Positions 10,930-21,462 of a DNA stretch of 64,000 nt are shown piece by piece. The position numbers and the translations under genes are program-made. Location of the stretch: assembly GCF_027887165.1 (NCBI RefSeq), contig NC_077234.1:192153465-192217464 (forward strand), read 5' to 3'. Under the pieces are notes generated by a model. It was not told the DNA's origin. It made no database searches and saw nothing but the letters and a program-made list of their open reading frames with translations. Position 1 is the stretch's first letter, and the number at the start of each line of letters is the position of its first letter. Source of the stretch: Monodelphis domestica (taxonomy: Eukaryota; Chordata; Mammalia; Didelphimorphia; Didelphidae).

Positions 10930-12576
10930 ATGTTCAGAAATACACAGTTGGTAATCATAACTCTAAATGTGAATGGAATGATCTCACCCATAAAATGGAA
11001 GTAAATAGCAAAGTGGATTAGAAACCAAAATCCCACCATATGTTGTCTACAAGAAGCACACATGAGGAAGGTAGACACACTCCGGGTAAAGGTAAGTGGA
11101 TGGAGCAAAATCTATTGGACATCAACTGAGAAAAAGAAGGCAAGAGTCACAATCATGATATCTGACAAATCCAAAGTAAAAATAGATCTAGTTAAAAGAA
11201 ATAGGGAAGGTAATTATATCCTGATAAAAAGCAATATAGACAATGAGGAAATATCAGTAATCAACATCTATGCACCAAATGGTATGGTGCATCCATATTT
11301 CTAAAAGAGAAATTGGTGGAGCGCAAGCAGGAAATAGATAGTAAAACTATATTAGTGGGAGACCGATCCTTCCTCTATCAGATCTAGATAAATCAAACAA
11401 AAAAAAATAAATAAATAAGAAAGAGGCGAAATATGTGAATGAATTCATAAGAAAATTTGAATCCATAGATACGTGGAGAAAAATAAATAAGGACAAAAAA
11501 GATTAACCTTCTTCTCAGCAGCACATGGTACATTCACAAATATTGACTAAGGCATAAAAACATGGCAAACAAGTGTAAAAGAGCAGAAATAATAAATGCA
11601 ACCTTCTCAGATCATAATGCAATATAAATAATAATTAGTAAGGGTACATGGAGAGCAAACCACAAACTAATTTGAAATAAAATAATATGATTCTCTAAAA
11701 TCAGTTAATTTTTTAAAAATCATAGAAACAATAATTTTCTTGAAGAAAATAACAATGAGGAGACATCCTTGCAAAATCAATGGGATGCAGCCAAAGCAGT
11801 ACTCAAAGGGAAATTCATATCTTTGAGTTCATATATTAACAAATTAAGGAGGACAGAGGTCAATAAATTGGACATGCAAATTAAAAAACTAGAAAGTGAA
11901 CAAATTAAAAATCCTCAGATGAAAACTAAATTAGAGATCCTAAAAATTGAAGGAGGAATCAATAAAATTGAAAGTAAAAGAACTATTAATTTAATAAATA
12001 AGACTAGAAGCTGGTACTTTGAAAAAACAAATAAAATAGACAAATACTGGTCAATTTAATTAAAAAAAAAGAAAGAAGAAAACCATATTAACAGTATCCA
12101 AGGTGAAAAGGGAGACCTCATCTCTAATGAAGAGGAAATTAAGGTAATCATTAAAAATTGTTTTGCCCAAATGTATGGCAATAAATATGGCAATCTAGGT
12201 GATATACATGAATATTTACAAAAATATAAATTGCCTAGATTAACAGAAGTAGAAATAGAACAGCTAAATAACCCCATTTCAGAAAAAAGAAATTGAACAA
12301 GCCATCAAAGAACTCCCTAAGAAAAAATTCCCAGTACCAGGTGGATTCACAAATGAATTCTATCAAACATTAAAAGAATAACTAATCCCAATATTATACA
12401 AACTATTTGACAGAATAAGCAAAGAAGGAGTTCTACCAAATTCCTTTAATGACACAAATATGGTTCTGATTTCAAAGCCAGGCAGGTCAAAAACAGAGAA
12501 GGAAAACTATAGGCCAATCTCCCTAATGAACATAGATGCAAAAATCTTAAATAGAATACTAGCAAAAAGACACCAG
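10930..12576 (+). pseudogene. L1-B ORF2 5' part: endonuclease, linker and start of RT
   Basis: The ORF2 start reads MFRNTQLVIITLNVNG with the conserved Asn. CCLQEAHM with the catalytic Glu follows, then an open block at 11062-11304 (TIMISDKSKVKIDLVKR, then VINIYAPNG). An SDHNA stretch remains near 11608, but the region between is frameshifted. The linker block at 11769-12059 (WDAAKAVLKGKFISL, then SRTINLINKTRSWYFEKTNK-like sequence) is open. RT starts with [22 protein letters not shown] and is cut at 12576 by the nested L1. Many stops make it non-functional. Confidence 0.88.
12563..12576. repeat. 5' target-site duplication of nested L1 in L1-B
   Basis: CAAAAAGACACCAG, a host ORF2 sequence, is repeated as CAAAATCACCAG at 13891-13902 (one small indel/substitution). 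Confidence 0.7.
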
Positions 12577-13890
12577 GAACTCAGAATGGGTAAATGACTT
12601 AAATATAAAGAAGGAAATTATAAGTAAATTAGGAGAACACAGAATAGTATACATGTCAGACCTTTGGGAAGGGAAAGATTTTAAAACCAAGCAAGACTTA
12701 GAAAGAGTCACAAAATGCAAAATAAATCATTTTGACTACATCAAATTAAAAAGGTTTTGTACAAACAAAACCAATGTAACTAAAATTAGTAGGAAAGCAA
12801 CAAATTGGGAAACAATCTTCATAACAAAAACCTCTGACAAAGGTCTAATTACTCAAATTTATAAAGAGATAAACCAGTTGTACAAAAAATCAAGCCATTC
12901 TCCAATTGAAAAACGGGCAAGGGACATGAATAGGCAATTTTCAGTTAAAGAAATCAAAACTATTAATAAGCACATGAAAAAGTGTTCTAAATCCCTTATA
13001 ATCAGAGAGATGCAAATCAAAACAACTCTGAGGTATCACCTCACACCTAGCAGATTGGTCAACATGACAGCAAAGGAAAGTAATGAATGCTGGAGGGGAT
13101 ATGGCAAAATTGGGACCTTAATGCATTGCTGGTGGAGTTGTGAATTGATCCAACCATTCTAGAGGGCAATTTGGAACTATGCCCAAAGGGTGATAAAATA
13201 CTGTCTGACCTTTGATCCAGCCATAGTACTGCTGGGTTTATACCCCAAAGAGATCATAAGGAAAAAGACTTGTACAAGAATATTCATAGCTGCACTCTTT
13301 GTGGTGCCCAAAAATTGGCAAATGAGGGGATGCCCTTCAATTAGAGAATGGCTGAACAAATTGTGGTATATGTTGGTGATGGGATACTATTGTGCTCAAA
13401 GGAATAATAAAGTGGAGGAATTCCATGGAGACTGGAACAATCTCCAGGAAGTGATGCAGAGTGAGAGGAGCAGAACCAGGAGAACATTGTACACAGACTG
13501 ACACACTGACACATGTACAAGAGAAACATAATAGACTTCTCCATTAATGGCTTTACAATGTCCCTGAACAATCTGCAGGGATCTACGAGGGAAAAAAAAT
13601 TATCCACAAGCAGAGGACAAACTATGGGAGTAAAAACACTGAGGAAAAGAAACTGCTTGACTACAGAGGTTGAGGGGACATGTCTGAGGAGAGACTCTAA
13701 ATGAACACTCTAATGCAAATACCAACAACAAGGAAATGGGTTCAGAGCAAGGAAACATGAGATACCCAGATGAATCGCACATTGGCTAGGGTAGGCGTGG
13801 CGGGGGGCTGGGAGGGAGGAAAAGAAAATGATCTGTTTCCAATGAATAATGTATGAAAATGACCAAATAAAATAATGTTTTAAAAACAAA
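12577..13890 (+). mobile_element. 5'-truncated L1 nested inside L1-B ORF2
   Basis: At 12577 the sequence jumps from the RT N-terminus to the late C-terminal region (GAACTCAGAATGGGTAAATG), runs through the ORF2 end and 3' UTR, and ends in an A-rich tail near 13890. Host RT sequence then resumes at 13903 at the point where it stopped. It is 1.3 kb long, in the same orientation as its host, and flanked by a 12-14-bp duplication. Its 3' UTR ends AATAAAATAATGTTTT, the L1-A type. Confidence 0.85.
12653..13162 (+). pseudogene. L1 ORF2 C-terminal domain in the nested L1
   Basis: A 169-codon open stretch covers most of the C-terminal region: [46 protein letters not shown] and the Cys motif. The motif reads CWRGYGKIGTLMHCWWSC: the second Cys is Tyr (TGT to TAT), which would break the C-C-H-C set. 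A stop follows at PF. The frame continues past 3' slips into the ORF2 end near 13500. Confidence 0.88.
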
Positions 13891-13902
13891 CAAAATCACC
13901 AG

Positions 13903-14157
13903 CAAGTTATCACGATTATTATTTATTATGATCAGGTGGAATTTTTACCAGGCATGCAAGGATGGTACAATATTAGGAAAATCATCCACATAATTGAGCA
14001 TATCAAGAAGCAAACCATCAAAAATCACATGATTATTCCAAGAGATACAAAAAATGCCTTTGACAAAATACCCTCATTCCTATTGAAAAACACTAGAAAG
14101 TATAGGAATAGACGGGCCTTTCCTAAAAATAATAAACTGTATATATCTAAAACTATA
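13903..14157 (+). pseudogene. Continuation of the L1-B RT domain
   Basis: CAAGTTATCACG resumes the host RT where 12576 stopped. It encodes a DQVEFLPGMQGWYNIRKIIH block, then a DTKNAFDKI block (the catalytic-Asp motif) in broken frames. The match to L1 stops near 14157, before the FADD motif, so the rest of L1-B has been lost. Confidence 0.8.
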
Positions 14158-14159
14158 AA

Positions 14160-14650
14160 AAGTCAAAAATAAATGTTACAGGATTTCAGAGAATAAGCAT
14201 GGCTCCAAAGAAGAGGCATGGGAAGATGTTTACACTCTTTTGAAGAAGGTAAATTGATATAGCACATAATACATATTTTAGATCGGTTGTGATCGGTTTT
14301 TCTGTCTAAAAATTTTATTTGTGGGGACAGATAGATGGCTCAGTGGATTGAAAACTAGACTCAGAGATGGTAATTCCTGGATTCAGATTTGATCTAACAC
14401 ATTTCCTAGCTGTGTGACCCTGAGCAAGTCACTAAACTCTCATTTCCTATTTCTTACCATTCTTCTGCCTTAGAACCAATACACAGTATCGATTCTAAAA
14501 TGGAAGGTAAAGGTTTAAAAATAAAATAATTGTATTTGTTACATAGGGTAGTTCTCTGGGAGGGGAAGGGGAAAAGATGACAATATGAGTCATAAACTAT
14601 CTGATTTTATGTAAAAATGGCAATGAACATATTTAAAACAAAAAATTAGC
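14160..14650 (+). mobile_element. Older L1-type 3' end, split by a SINE
   Basis: AGAATAAGCATGGCTCCAAAG at 14191 matches AGAATAAGCATGACTCCAAAG in the element at 51655-52290. After the SINE at 14323-14527 the 3' part continues with TACATAGGGTAGTTCTCTGG, a G-rich block and TTTAAAAC. I read it as the 3' UTR of an older L1 subfamily. Confidence 0.5.
14323..14527 (+). mobile_element. tRNA-derived marsupial SINE (SINE1-like)
   Basis: GGGGACAGATAGATGGCTCAG at the start, then GTGTGACCCTGAGCAAGTCA and a tail CTAAAATGGAAGGTAAAGG followed by A-rich sequence. It is flanked by AATTTTATTTGT (14311-14322) and AATTGTATTTGT (14528-14539), a 12-bp duplication with one mismatch. Confidence 0.88.
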
Positions 14651-14774
14651 TAACACTGAATTATGAAAGGCATCAAATACTAGACTGATACATTTGAACA
14701 TTACATAATAAAGTGAAAGGAAGCCATAGATGGGATTTGATTAGAGGAATAACATGAGTAAGATAAAACTTGTC

Positions 14775-16040
14775 TTAGTGTGAATTCAATTCAAAAAATT
14801 ATTACTAAGCACAAACTATATATAGAACATTGTATTACATACAGGGTATATAAAGTCATAAATGAAAAAGGTCCTGCCCCTGAAAGAGAATACATTCTAC
14901 TGGGAAGAAGAGGAGAAGTCATGTAGACAAACATATGAGATAACTTGAGAAGAAAGAGATCTGGGAAAGCATAAGGAAAGCTTACCCAGGAAAATGACTC
15001 TTCCAAGAGAGTTCTCAGAATTGAAAGAGAAATCTTTTTTGGGAAATGAGAAAGAAATATGTTCCAGGCATAAGGGATGGTTCATGCAATGCCTGAAGTA
15101 AGAAGTAAGAAGAGGGGTTTGGATAATAAGTAATTCAGTTTAAGTGGAATACAGACTGCATCAAGGTTAATATAAAATAAGGCTGGAAATGTAGTTTGAA
15201 GACAAATTGCATGTAATTCTAAATGCCAGCTTGATGTGGTTTTATCTTATCCTAGAGGCAATAGAGAGCCATTGAAGTTTTTTGAGCAAGAGAATGACAT
15301 GATTGAGCCCTTCCCTTAGGAAGATTATCTTGGCAGCTTTGTGGAGGCTAGAGAAAGGTCACCTCTTCCTCAGAGACTAGAGTAATATTAAGAAACTGGA
15401 AGAGATTAGGAACTTAGGCTTTTTTCTTGGTAAAATAAGAGGTAAAATCATCTTCTAAGAAAGTATCTAAGGACCTTAAGGGGAAAGAAAAGAAATGTCA
15501 GGCAGTATAAAGAAAAGCCAATTAGAGAAGAAGAAAAAGCTTGTCATGTGACAAATGTGATTGGATAGCTTCAATTTGTTGTAGTGTCTGTCAGCATAGT
15601 TGCATGACTTCTTATAGCAAAATTCAGTAGCGGTTCAATAGGAACAAAAAAGACGTATACTGTAAGTGGATGGTTCCAGAATAAGGACTGGGAGAATGTC
15701 AACAGTAGCAATCAGGAATTCAAGCATGGAGTACACAATATAGCTGAACTATATAACTATAAAGTCAAGATTTTGAAGGGGGGAGGTTGGTGTAAGATTT
15801 CAAACAAGATATTGGAATGGGAGAACATTAAGTGACAAAGGGCCAAGAAGTCATGTAGAAAATTAATGATAGGTTTAGAAAGAATGAGACATTATGGGAG
15901 ATGGGCAGAGAAGAGAATATTATTTAAAAGGATGGATTTTAGATTTCAAAATTATGGAAACAATATAGTTATGGTGAGATCTAAGGAATGACTACTTTGT
16001 GGGTGACTATACTGGAATAAATGTGTCAATCAACCACTAA
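14775..16040 (+). repeat. Ancient interspersed repeat, family not assigned
   Basis: The start resembles AATTATTACTAAGCACAAACT...CATTGTATTACATACAGGGTA. Further on is TTTTATCTTATCCTAGAGGCAATAGAGAGCC and AGAAAGGTCACC. The same two blocks recur at 19060, 29085, 36890, 37800, 60510 and 62810 in this window. No protein-coding content is visible. Confidence 0.5.
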
Positions 16041-16044
16041 TTTA

Positions 16045-16775
16045 CTATTAGTTGAGTTGTGGAGTGATCCAATTATTCTAAAGAGCATTTTGGAACCAAA
16101 TCCAAAGAGCTCTAAAATTCCATGTAACCTTTGACTGAGTATTCCACAGAGATTTTTAAAAAGGAAAAGGAACTGTTTGTATGAAAATATAGTGGCTCTC
16201 TTCATAGTGTTAAAGAATTGGAAATTGAGGGAAGGTCCATCAATTAGAGAATGGTTGAACAAGTTGTGGTATATGGTTTTAAGGAAATATTATTGTGCTA
16301 TAAGAAATAATGAGCAGGTGAGTTTTACTTAGGAAAAACCTCAAAATACCTCTGTGAACAAATGCAGAGTGAAGTGAGCAGAACCAGAAACAGCAATAAT
16401 GTATGATGATCAGCTATGAATGACTTAACTGTTCCCAAGAATACAATGATCCAAGGCAATGTCAAATGGCTTGTGGTGAAAATTTCCATTCAACTCCAGA
16501 GAAAGTGCTTATAGAATACAAATGCAGATTAAAGTAAACAATTCTTCACTTTATTTTTTCATGAATATTTTAGGTGTTTTCCTCCACAACATGACAAATA
16601 TTAAAATATGTTTTCTATGATACTATGATTTCTATGATGTATAGCCAAAAACAAATTGCTTACCATCTCTGGGTAGCAAGAAGGGAGGGAGAGAGGGAGA
16701 GAATGTGGAATTCAAAATGAACACCAAAAATTAAATGGGAAAAAATAAAATAGTACTATAATTGTGAAAAAAAAT
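16045..16775 (+). mobile_element. Older L1 3' end (ORF2 C-terminus and 3' UTR)
   Basis: GAGTTGTGGAGTGATCCAATTATTCTAAAGAGC matches the end of the ORF2 Cys-motif region, and the following bases match the ORF2 tail (TTGGAAATTGAGGGAAGG, AAGTTGTGGTATATGG). The 3' UTR has GCAGAGTGAAGTGAGCAGAA and ends in A-rich sequence near 16770. It is more diverged than L1-A to L1-C and of another 3' UTR type. Confidence 0.8.
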
Positions 16776-17264
16776 TAGGATATCAATCATCAAAGTTGGT
16801 GAGGTTAATGACTTAAGAAGCCAGGATCTTTAAAAGAATATCAAGATTTACACCGAAGTCCCCAAGTATGAGTGGATTGTTTGGGCTAGCAAAGATGATC
16901 AGTCACATGCTGAGCTCCTTGAGAAAGGGGGGTGGGGAAGACCTAGAAGCTGGTAATTGAGAGTAATAAGCATCTGAATGAGGTTTTATGGCAAAAAATG
17001 GTGTGTACTTCAAAGTATGAGAGTGTTATTGAGCAAGAGTAGCAAAAGGAGTGTCTGAAAATGACATTAGGAGCAAAGAGGATGCTGTCTCCCCCTCCTG
17101 AACGGTTATGTCTAATGGTATGAGAAAAGGCATCTAGCAAACGAAAAAGTAGCCTAAGGAATTTTTGCTAGGAAAAAAATAGCAAAAAGTGGTTTTTGCT
17201 CCCAAAATAGGACTGGATCACAGAGATTAGGTGAGACAAGATGGCAATATATTAACTCGAAAGT
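16776..17264. other. Unassigned, probably old repeat sequence
   Basis: Purine-rich sequence that resembles the body of the ancient repeat seen at 37800-40110. No gene seen. Confidence 0.35.
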
Positions 17265-17400
17265 GACAACCTCCCATTTTAGAGTATGACTCTAGATAAT
17301 CTCTCTAGGACACAGTTTTCTTGTCTGCAAAATGATAGGGTGAAATTAGATTGCTTCGGAGGTCTCTTCCAGTTCTAGCTCTCTTATCCTACTCCATGAA
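17265..17400 (+). mobile_element. MIR remnant
   Basis: GACACAGTTTTCTTGTCTGCAAAATGATAGGG and GAGGTCTCTTCCAGTTCTAG form the 3' half of a MIR-type SINE. Confidence 0.65.
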
Positions 17401-17514
17401 GTAGAAGTTTGAAGGATGAATTAGAATGGGGACAGAATGGAGACAAGATCTGGAAGGAGGAAGGAAGGGACAGGATCAAGAGACCTAGTAGAGAGATTAG
17501 CTTCACCAGACTGT

Positions 17515-17620
17515 AGGAATGTTTGTTCATCCTTCATTTTTCAAAGAAAATCAATGATTTCAGGAGGTAATGACTTGACATATAGGAATTGGATTTAAAT
17601 GAGGCAGAGTAGGAATAATT
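17515..17620 (+). mobile_element. Fragment of a marsupial SINE-like repeat
   Basis: TTGTTCATCCTTCATTTTTC, then GACTTGACATATAGGAATTGGATTTAAATGAGGC matches the start of the better preserved copy at 23700 and the reverse copy at 60275. Confidence 0.6.
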
Positions 17621-18004
17621 CCTTGGAACAAGAAAGTTAGACTACATAAAGGTGAGGAGTTTTGAGGAGTATAGAAGCAGCGTTTAGGGAGTTTCCTTTA
17701 GATGGCCTTAATCTCCTCCATGAAGACTAATCCATTTATATAAATGTATGGGAGGAGGGATTGGAAAGAGGAGCACTTTAGGGGCTTGAGATGAGTGGAA
17801 AAGTTTTGCAACATTAGTGGTCAATGAGATAGGAAGTCAATAAAAATAGATTAAGATTTTCAAGCAACAGTAAGCACTGAGCTGAAGTTATGCACCATAA
17901 ATTTCTAGTGGAGGAAATAAGTTTGATCTTAGGACTTTCTCTAGTGATGCACAAAAGCCTGGTAACATAAGAAAAAGAAATTGAATGACTAGCCATTGGG
18001 GACC
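17621..18004. other. Unassigned, probably old repeat sequence
   Basis: Purine-rich sequence similar in style to the ancient repeat bodies. No gene seen. Confidence 0.35.
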
Positions 18005-18260
18005 ACCATGCTGAATTAATTGCAAGGATATCTGTTCATTTGTTAGTAGTACTAGATATTATATTCTTCTAGCATCTATTTTCTACTTATCTGGCATTTA
18101 ACTTCTGTTAGTTCTACTACCAAACTATAAACTCCTGGCTCCCAAGGATTATGTTTTACGCATTGTATGTCTCGCAGCATATAACTCAATGCTTCAGAGA
18201 TAACGAAGTTACTCAATAACTCAGTAAGTGTTCATGTTATAATTAGTATGGTAAATGATC
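18005..18260 (+). mobile_element. L2-like LINE 3' end remnant
   Basis: AAACTATAAACTCCTGGCTCCCAAGGATTATG, GCATATAACTCAATGC and ACTCAATAACTCAGTAAGTG follow the order of an L2 3' end. Confidence 0.5.
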
Positions 18261-18654
18261 CCACAAGTTTATGAAATATCTTTAAATAAAAGACAGAGAT
18301 AATCAGATTCCTTTGCTTGTTAGCTCATTGCTATTTGGGAAAAATCTAAGAATTGAGGTGTAACTCAGTATCGCTATAATATTATTTTCCAAAAATATCA
18401 ATTAGCTGTAATACTGGAAAAATATACTATACTGATTTATCTGTTTAATTTAATTTTCCATTTAACTTAAATTGAATTATCTACCGTTTTTTTCTTTTGT
18501 AACTTTTTAAGAAAATATACATAAAATTTTCTCCTCCAAAAAAGCTGCATATACTAAAGATGATTACATATCTATTAGATAAATGTAAATTTTGCAGTGC
18601 TTTTATGTCAAAATGCAGGTCAATTCAATTACTGTAATGAAATTATAGTAATAT
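18261..18654. other. Unassigned AT-rich sequence
   Basis: No repeat or gene recognised. Confidence 0.5.
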
Positions 18655-18765
18655 TCTTGAGGTCAAAGGTTACATCTAATTCTTCTTTATAGTCACCTTA
18701 GTACTTGTCACAGTGTCTAAAGTAGAGTAGATGCTTAATAATATTTATTGATTTAGTGAATTGTA
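18655..18765 (+). mobile_element. L2-like LINE 3' end remnant
   Basis: GTCACCTTAGTACTTGTCACAGTG...GTAGATGCTTAATAATATTTATTGA is an L2 3' end pattern. Confidence 0.6.
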
Positions 18766-18806
18766 TAGGCCTGTATAATACACAAGTAGATATCGATAGC
18801 ATAGAG

Positions 18807-19036
18807 CAGTGTTGGCAAAGATTTTCAAGTTTGAATGCCCAAACTGCAACCTCGACTTGCCTGTGAGTTCCCTCACATTACTCCAGAGAGTGGAGGGAAG
18901 AAATGCTCACTTTGGGTGGCTGGACAGAGGGGCAGGGCATGCAAAAAATGTCCTCAGGGGCTGAGAAGAGGGGTAAAAGAGCAAATAGCTCCTCCAGTGC
19001 TGGCTCAGCACACCTGCCAATACTTCACCAACACCG
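18807..19036. mobile_element. hAT-like MITE with intact 8-bp target duplication
   Basis: The 230-bp element runs from CAGTGTTGGCAAAG to ACTTCACCAACACCG; the ends are imperfect inverted repeats. GCATAGAG stands immediately before it (18799-18806) and again immediately after (19037-19044), an exact 8-bp duplication as hAT transposases make. It has no coding capacity. A second copy of the family is at 62581-62793. The interior is richer in G and C than its surroundings. Confidence 0.85.
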
Positions 19037-19059
19037 GCATAGAGGCTGAATTTGTATTT

Positions 19060-20330
19060 CAATTCAATACTGCAAGCATATATTTAGGACTTACTATGTA
19101 CAAGGTATTTTGTTAGGTGCTGGAGACACAAAGGCAAAATGAAAAACATTGCTTACTTTCAAGGAGTTTATAGACTACTCTGGAACTCAAAGTGTAAACA
19201 AATAATTAAACAAAATATAATTTGAGAAAAAAGAGAGTACCATTGACAAGGTAAATCAAGAATAGTATTCTATAGAACATAGCATATGAGCTAAATTCTA
19301 AAGGAATTTTTGGAAGCAGATACAAGGGGTAGAGTGTATGCTATGCATGGTCAACTACCAGAAGTGGGTTATGGTATAAAGGTTAAATTTACTGTTTGGG
19401 CAATGATTATATGAAATTATGTGGTCGCCAGTATTTACTATATCTTAAGTCAGAAATTTATTTACAAATAGAAAGGAAACAATAAAAGAGAGAAATGTGA
19501 GGGGGATAGAGAAGTTATCTATCCTATCAACCTAAATGTTTTTCTCTGGGTCTGCATAATCCAGGCAGAGATTAATTAGCTCTCAAGCAGGAAGGCTGAT
19601 AGTGAATAGCCACAAGGCCTCCTCCAAGATGGAAGCTAGTTTCTAGGAAAGGGGTCAGCCTTTTACCTACCCAATGAAGTAAGCCATGAGTCAGAGTCCA
19701 GGTAGAAGTAGAACTCTAAGCCCAAGATCCAAGCCATAGTCTCCAGCAAATTTCCCTCAAAGACTATCCAAGACTATCTTCAGAAGACAATCTCTTCAGA
19801 CTATCCATCAAAGACAATCTGCCCTGAAGGAGTTCAGAGCTTGCTTTTATGGTGACTTCTTGTCCCTTCCCCTCTTCACAGGGGCCAATCACAGTTTCCA
19901 AATTGTCTAGCACTGCCCAGGGATCAGTGTCTGTGGGATCGACTTCTTACCTTCTGAAGGTTAAATTCTCATCAAAAAGGGTCACAGTTTCCTAATCTCA
20001 TTAAATTTCTAAGGATATGAATTCTCTAAGTACCTTACTAGCTTCTCACCTAGTACTAAGTAGGGCATTTAATCTTTTGTTGATTCAATTTAAAAGTAGA
20101 CAAGGGGGTGTAATCTCTTCAATCCAGTGAGGTAATAAGTAGGGGTACTTAAGTTAGTGTTAACTCAGGATAGACAATAAAGAATTCCCTTTCACAATTG
20201 AATACCAAGACTGGGAAATATCAAGTAAGCCATTTTAGCTGGAATAAAGAGTTCATGAAGGGGAGTGATATGAAATAAATCTGAAATTATAGAGTGATGA
20301 TTTCCATCTCAACACTAACATGTAAACACA
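19060..20330 (+). repeat. Ancient repeat remnants and intervening unassigned sequence
   Basis: ACTTACTATGTACAAGGTATTTTGTTAGGTGCTGGAGACACAAAGG at the start and GAGTTCATGAAGGGGAGTGATATGAAATAA near 20250 belong to the unassigned ancient repeat. The part between about 19500 and 20160 has no recognised content. Confidence 0.4.
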
Positions 20331-21327
20331 GAAGGTTCAGACTTCTTGTTGAATCAATCCATCAATCAAAGGTATAAGCTAAGTTTGAATAAATCATTAA
20401 TAAATTTGAGAGGAAAATAAGCTAGTCTTTAATAAGTCCAAATTTCTTAGCCTATAATTGAACGCTTTCCACAAACAATATGCCCTCTACCAATCTTTTC
20501 AAACTTTCCTTCTACCTTCCTTCTAAAAATCTCTGATTTTGCTTAGTTTCCCAAACTATGCCTTATGCATCCATATCTTCTCTTCTATGGACATTTCTAG
20601 TCTCCACAAATCTTCCTCTCCTTCAACACCAAAGTGAAATCTCATCTCTTTTTCATTATCATCTCAACCTACAATGATAACTATTGCATTCATAGAAGAC
20701 AAATCCCCCAGCCCAGACAGCCCAGAATATAACCATAAGGTATTTAACTATAAATACATCTATACCCTGAATTGTTTAATATATGTAAACACTTTTGTCT
20801 AATAGAATTTAAGAGTGACCTCATGGGGTAAGCAAGAATTTGGCATACTTCTACAAGGCTTCTAAAAGCTTAGTGTTTCATATAGCGTTTAATTTCAAAG
20901 TGATACAGGCTCAGGAGTACTTTGCAGAGGAGATCTCAGCAATTTGCTGAGATGAAGACATTTCATCAAGCATTTGATTCATTAGTTAAAGAAAGCTCCA
21001 GTCATAATTGAGGAAACAGGCATACACACTCCAGAGAAACATTTGTGAGATACTTATGAGCATATGTAGCTTCAAGGGATGGAACACCTAGAAACAGAGA
21101 AGAGAGTCAAGGAGAGGAACAAACCCTTGGAACTCAGAAAAAAAATAAATGTATGCAATTAAAACATTGCACTCAAGTGGAGCTGTATAATGACTACAAA
21201 AAGGTGGATGACTTTTAGGCTCTATGATTTGGGTTATGAATTGCCTTCACCAATGTGTATCGTATATTTGTGCCACACTACCATTGTGTTATAATGTATC
21301 CTCTTCCTAAGAATACTATGGTTGTCA
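20331..21327. other. Unassigned intergenic sequence
   Basis: Mixed AT-rich sequence. A pyrimidine-rich stretch at 20460-20680 may be an old LINE, but I cannot place it. No gene seen. Confidence 0.45.
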
Positions 21328-21462
21328 TTATGGAGGGCAATTTGGAACTATGCCCAAAGGCTTTTAAAAGATTGCCTGCCCTTTGATCCAACCATACTAC
21401 TGCTGGATTTATACCCCAAAGAGATAATAAGGAAAAATATTTGTACAAAAATATTAAATTGT
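21328..21462 (+). mobile_element. Isolated 135-bp L1 ORF2 fragment
   Basis: TTATGGAGGGCAATTTGGAACTATGCCCAAAGG through GGATTTATACCCCAAAGAGATAATAAGG is highly similar to the ORF2 segment right after the Cys motif in L1-A (3155-3275). It has neither the rest of ORF2 nor a 3' UTR or poly(A), which is unusual for an L1 insertion. Confidence 0.85.

Larger units (their letters stand above)
7706..14157 (+). mobile_element. L1-B: near full-length L1, 3'-truncated, with two later insertions
   Basis: It begins AATTGAAGATGGTGGCTTAGAG, matching the start of L1-C, and holds 5' UTR (7706-8547), ORF1 (8548-9583), a long inter-ORF spacer (to 10929) and ORF2 (from 10930). An LTR-like insert (9858-10455) lies in the spacer and a 5'-truncated L1 (12577-13890) lies in ORF2. 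ORF2 resumes at 13903 and is lost after about 14157, so the element has no 3' end of its own. Compared with L1-C, the 5' UTR has about 390 extra bases between 7850 and 8250. All frames are broken. It is older than its two inserts. Confidence 0.88.

Noticed and set aside
12561-12600. Simple internal deletion in L1-B ORF2
   Set aside because: The missing RT sequence reappears at 13903 in register after an A-rich tail, which fits a nested insertion better.
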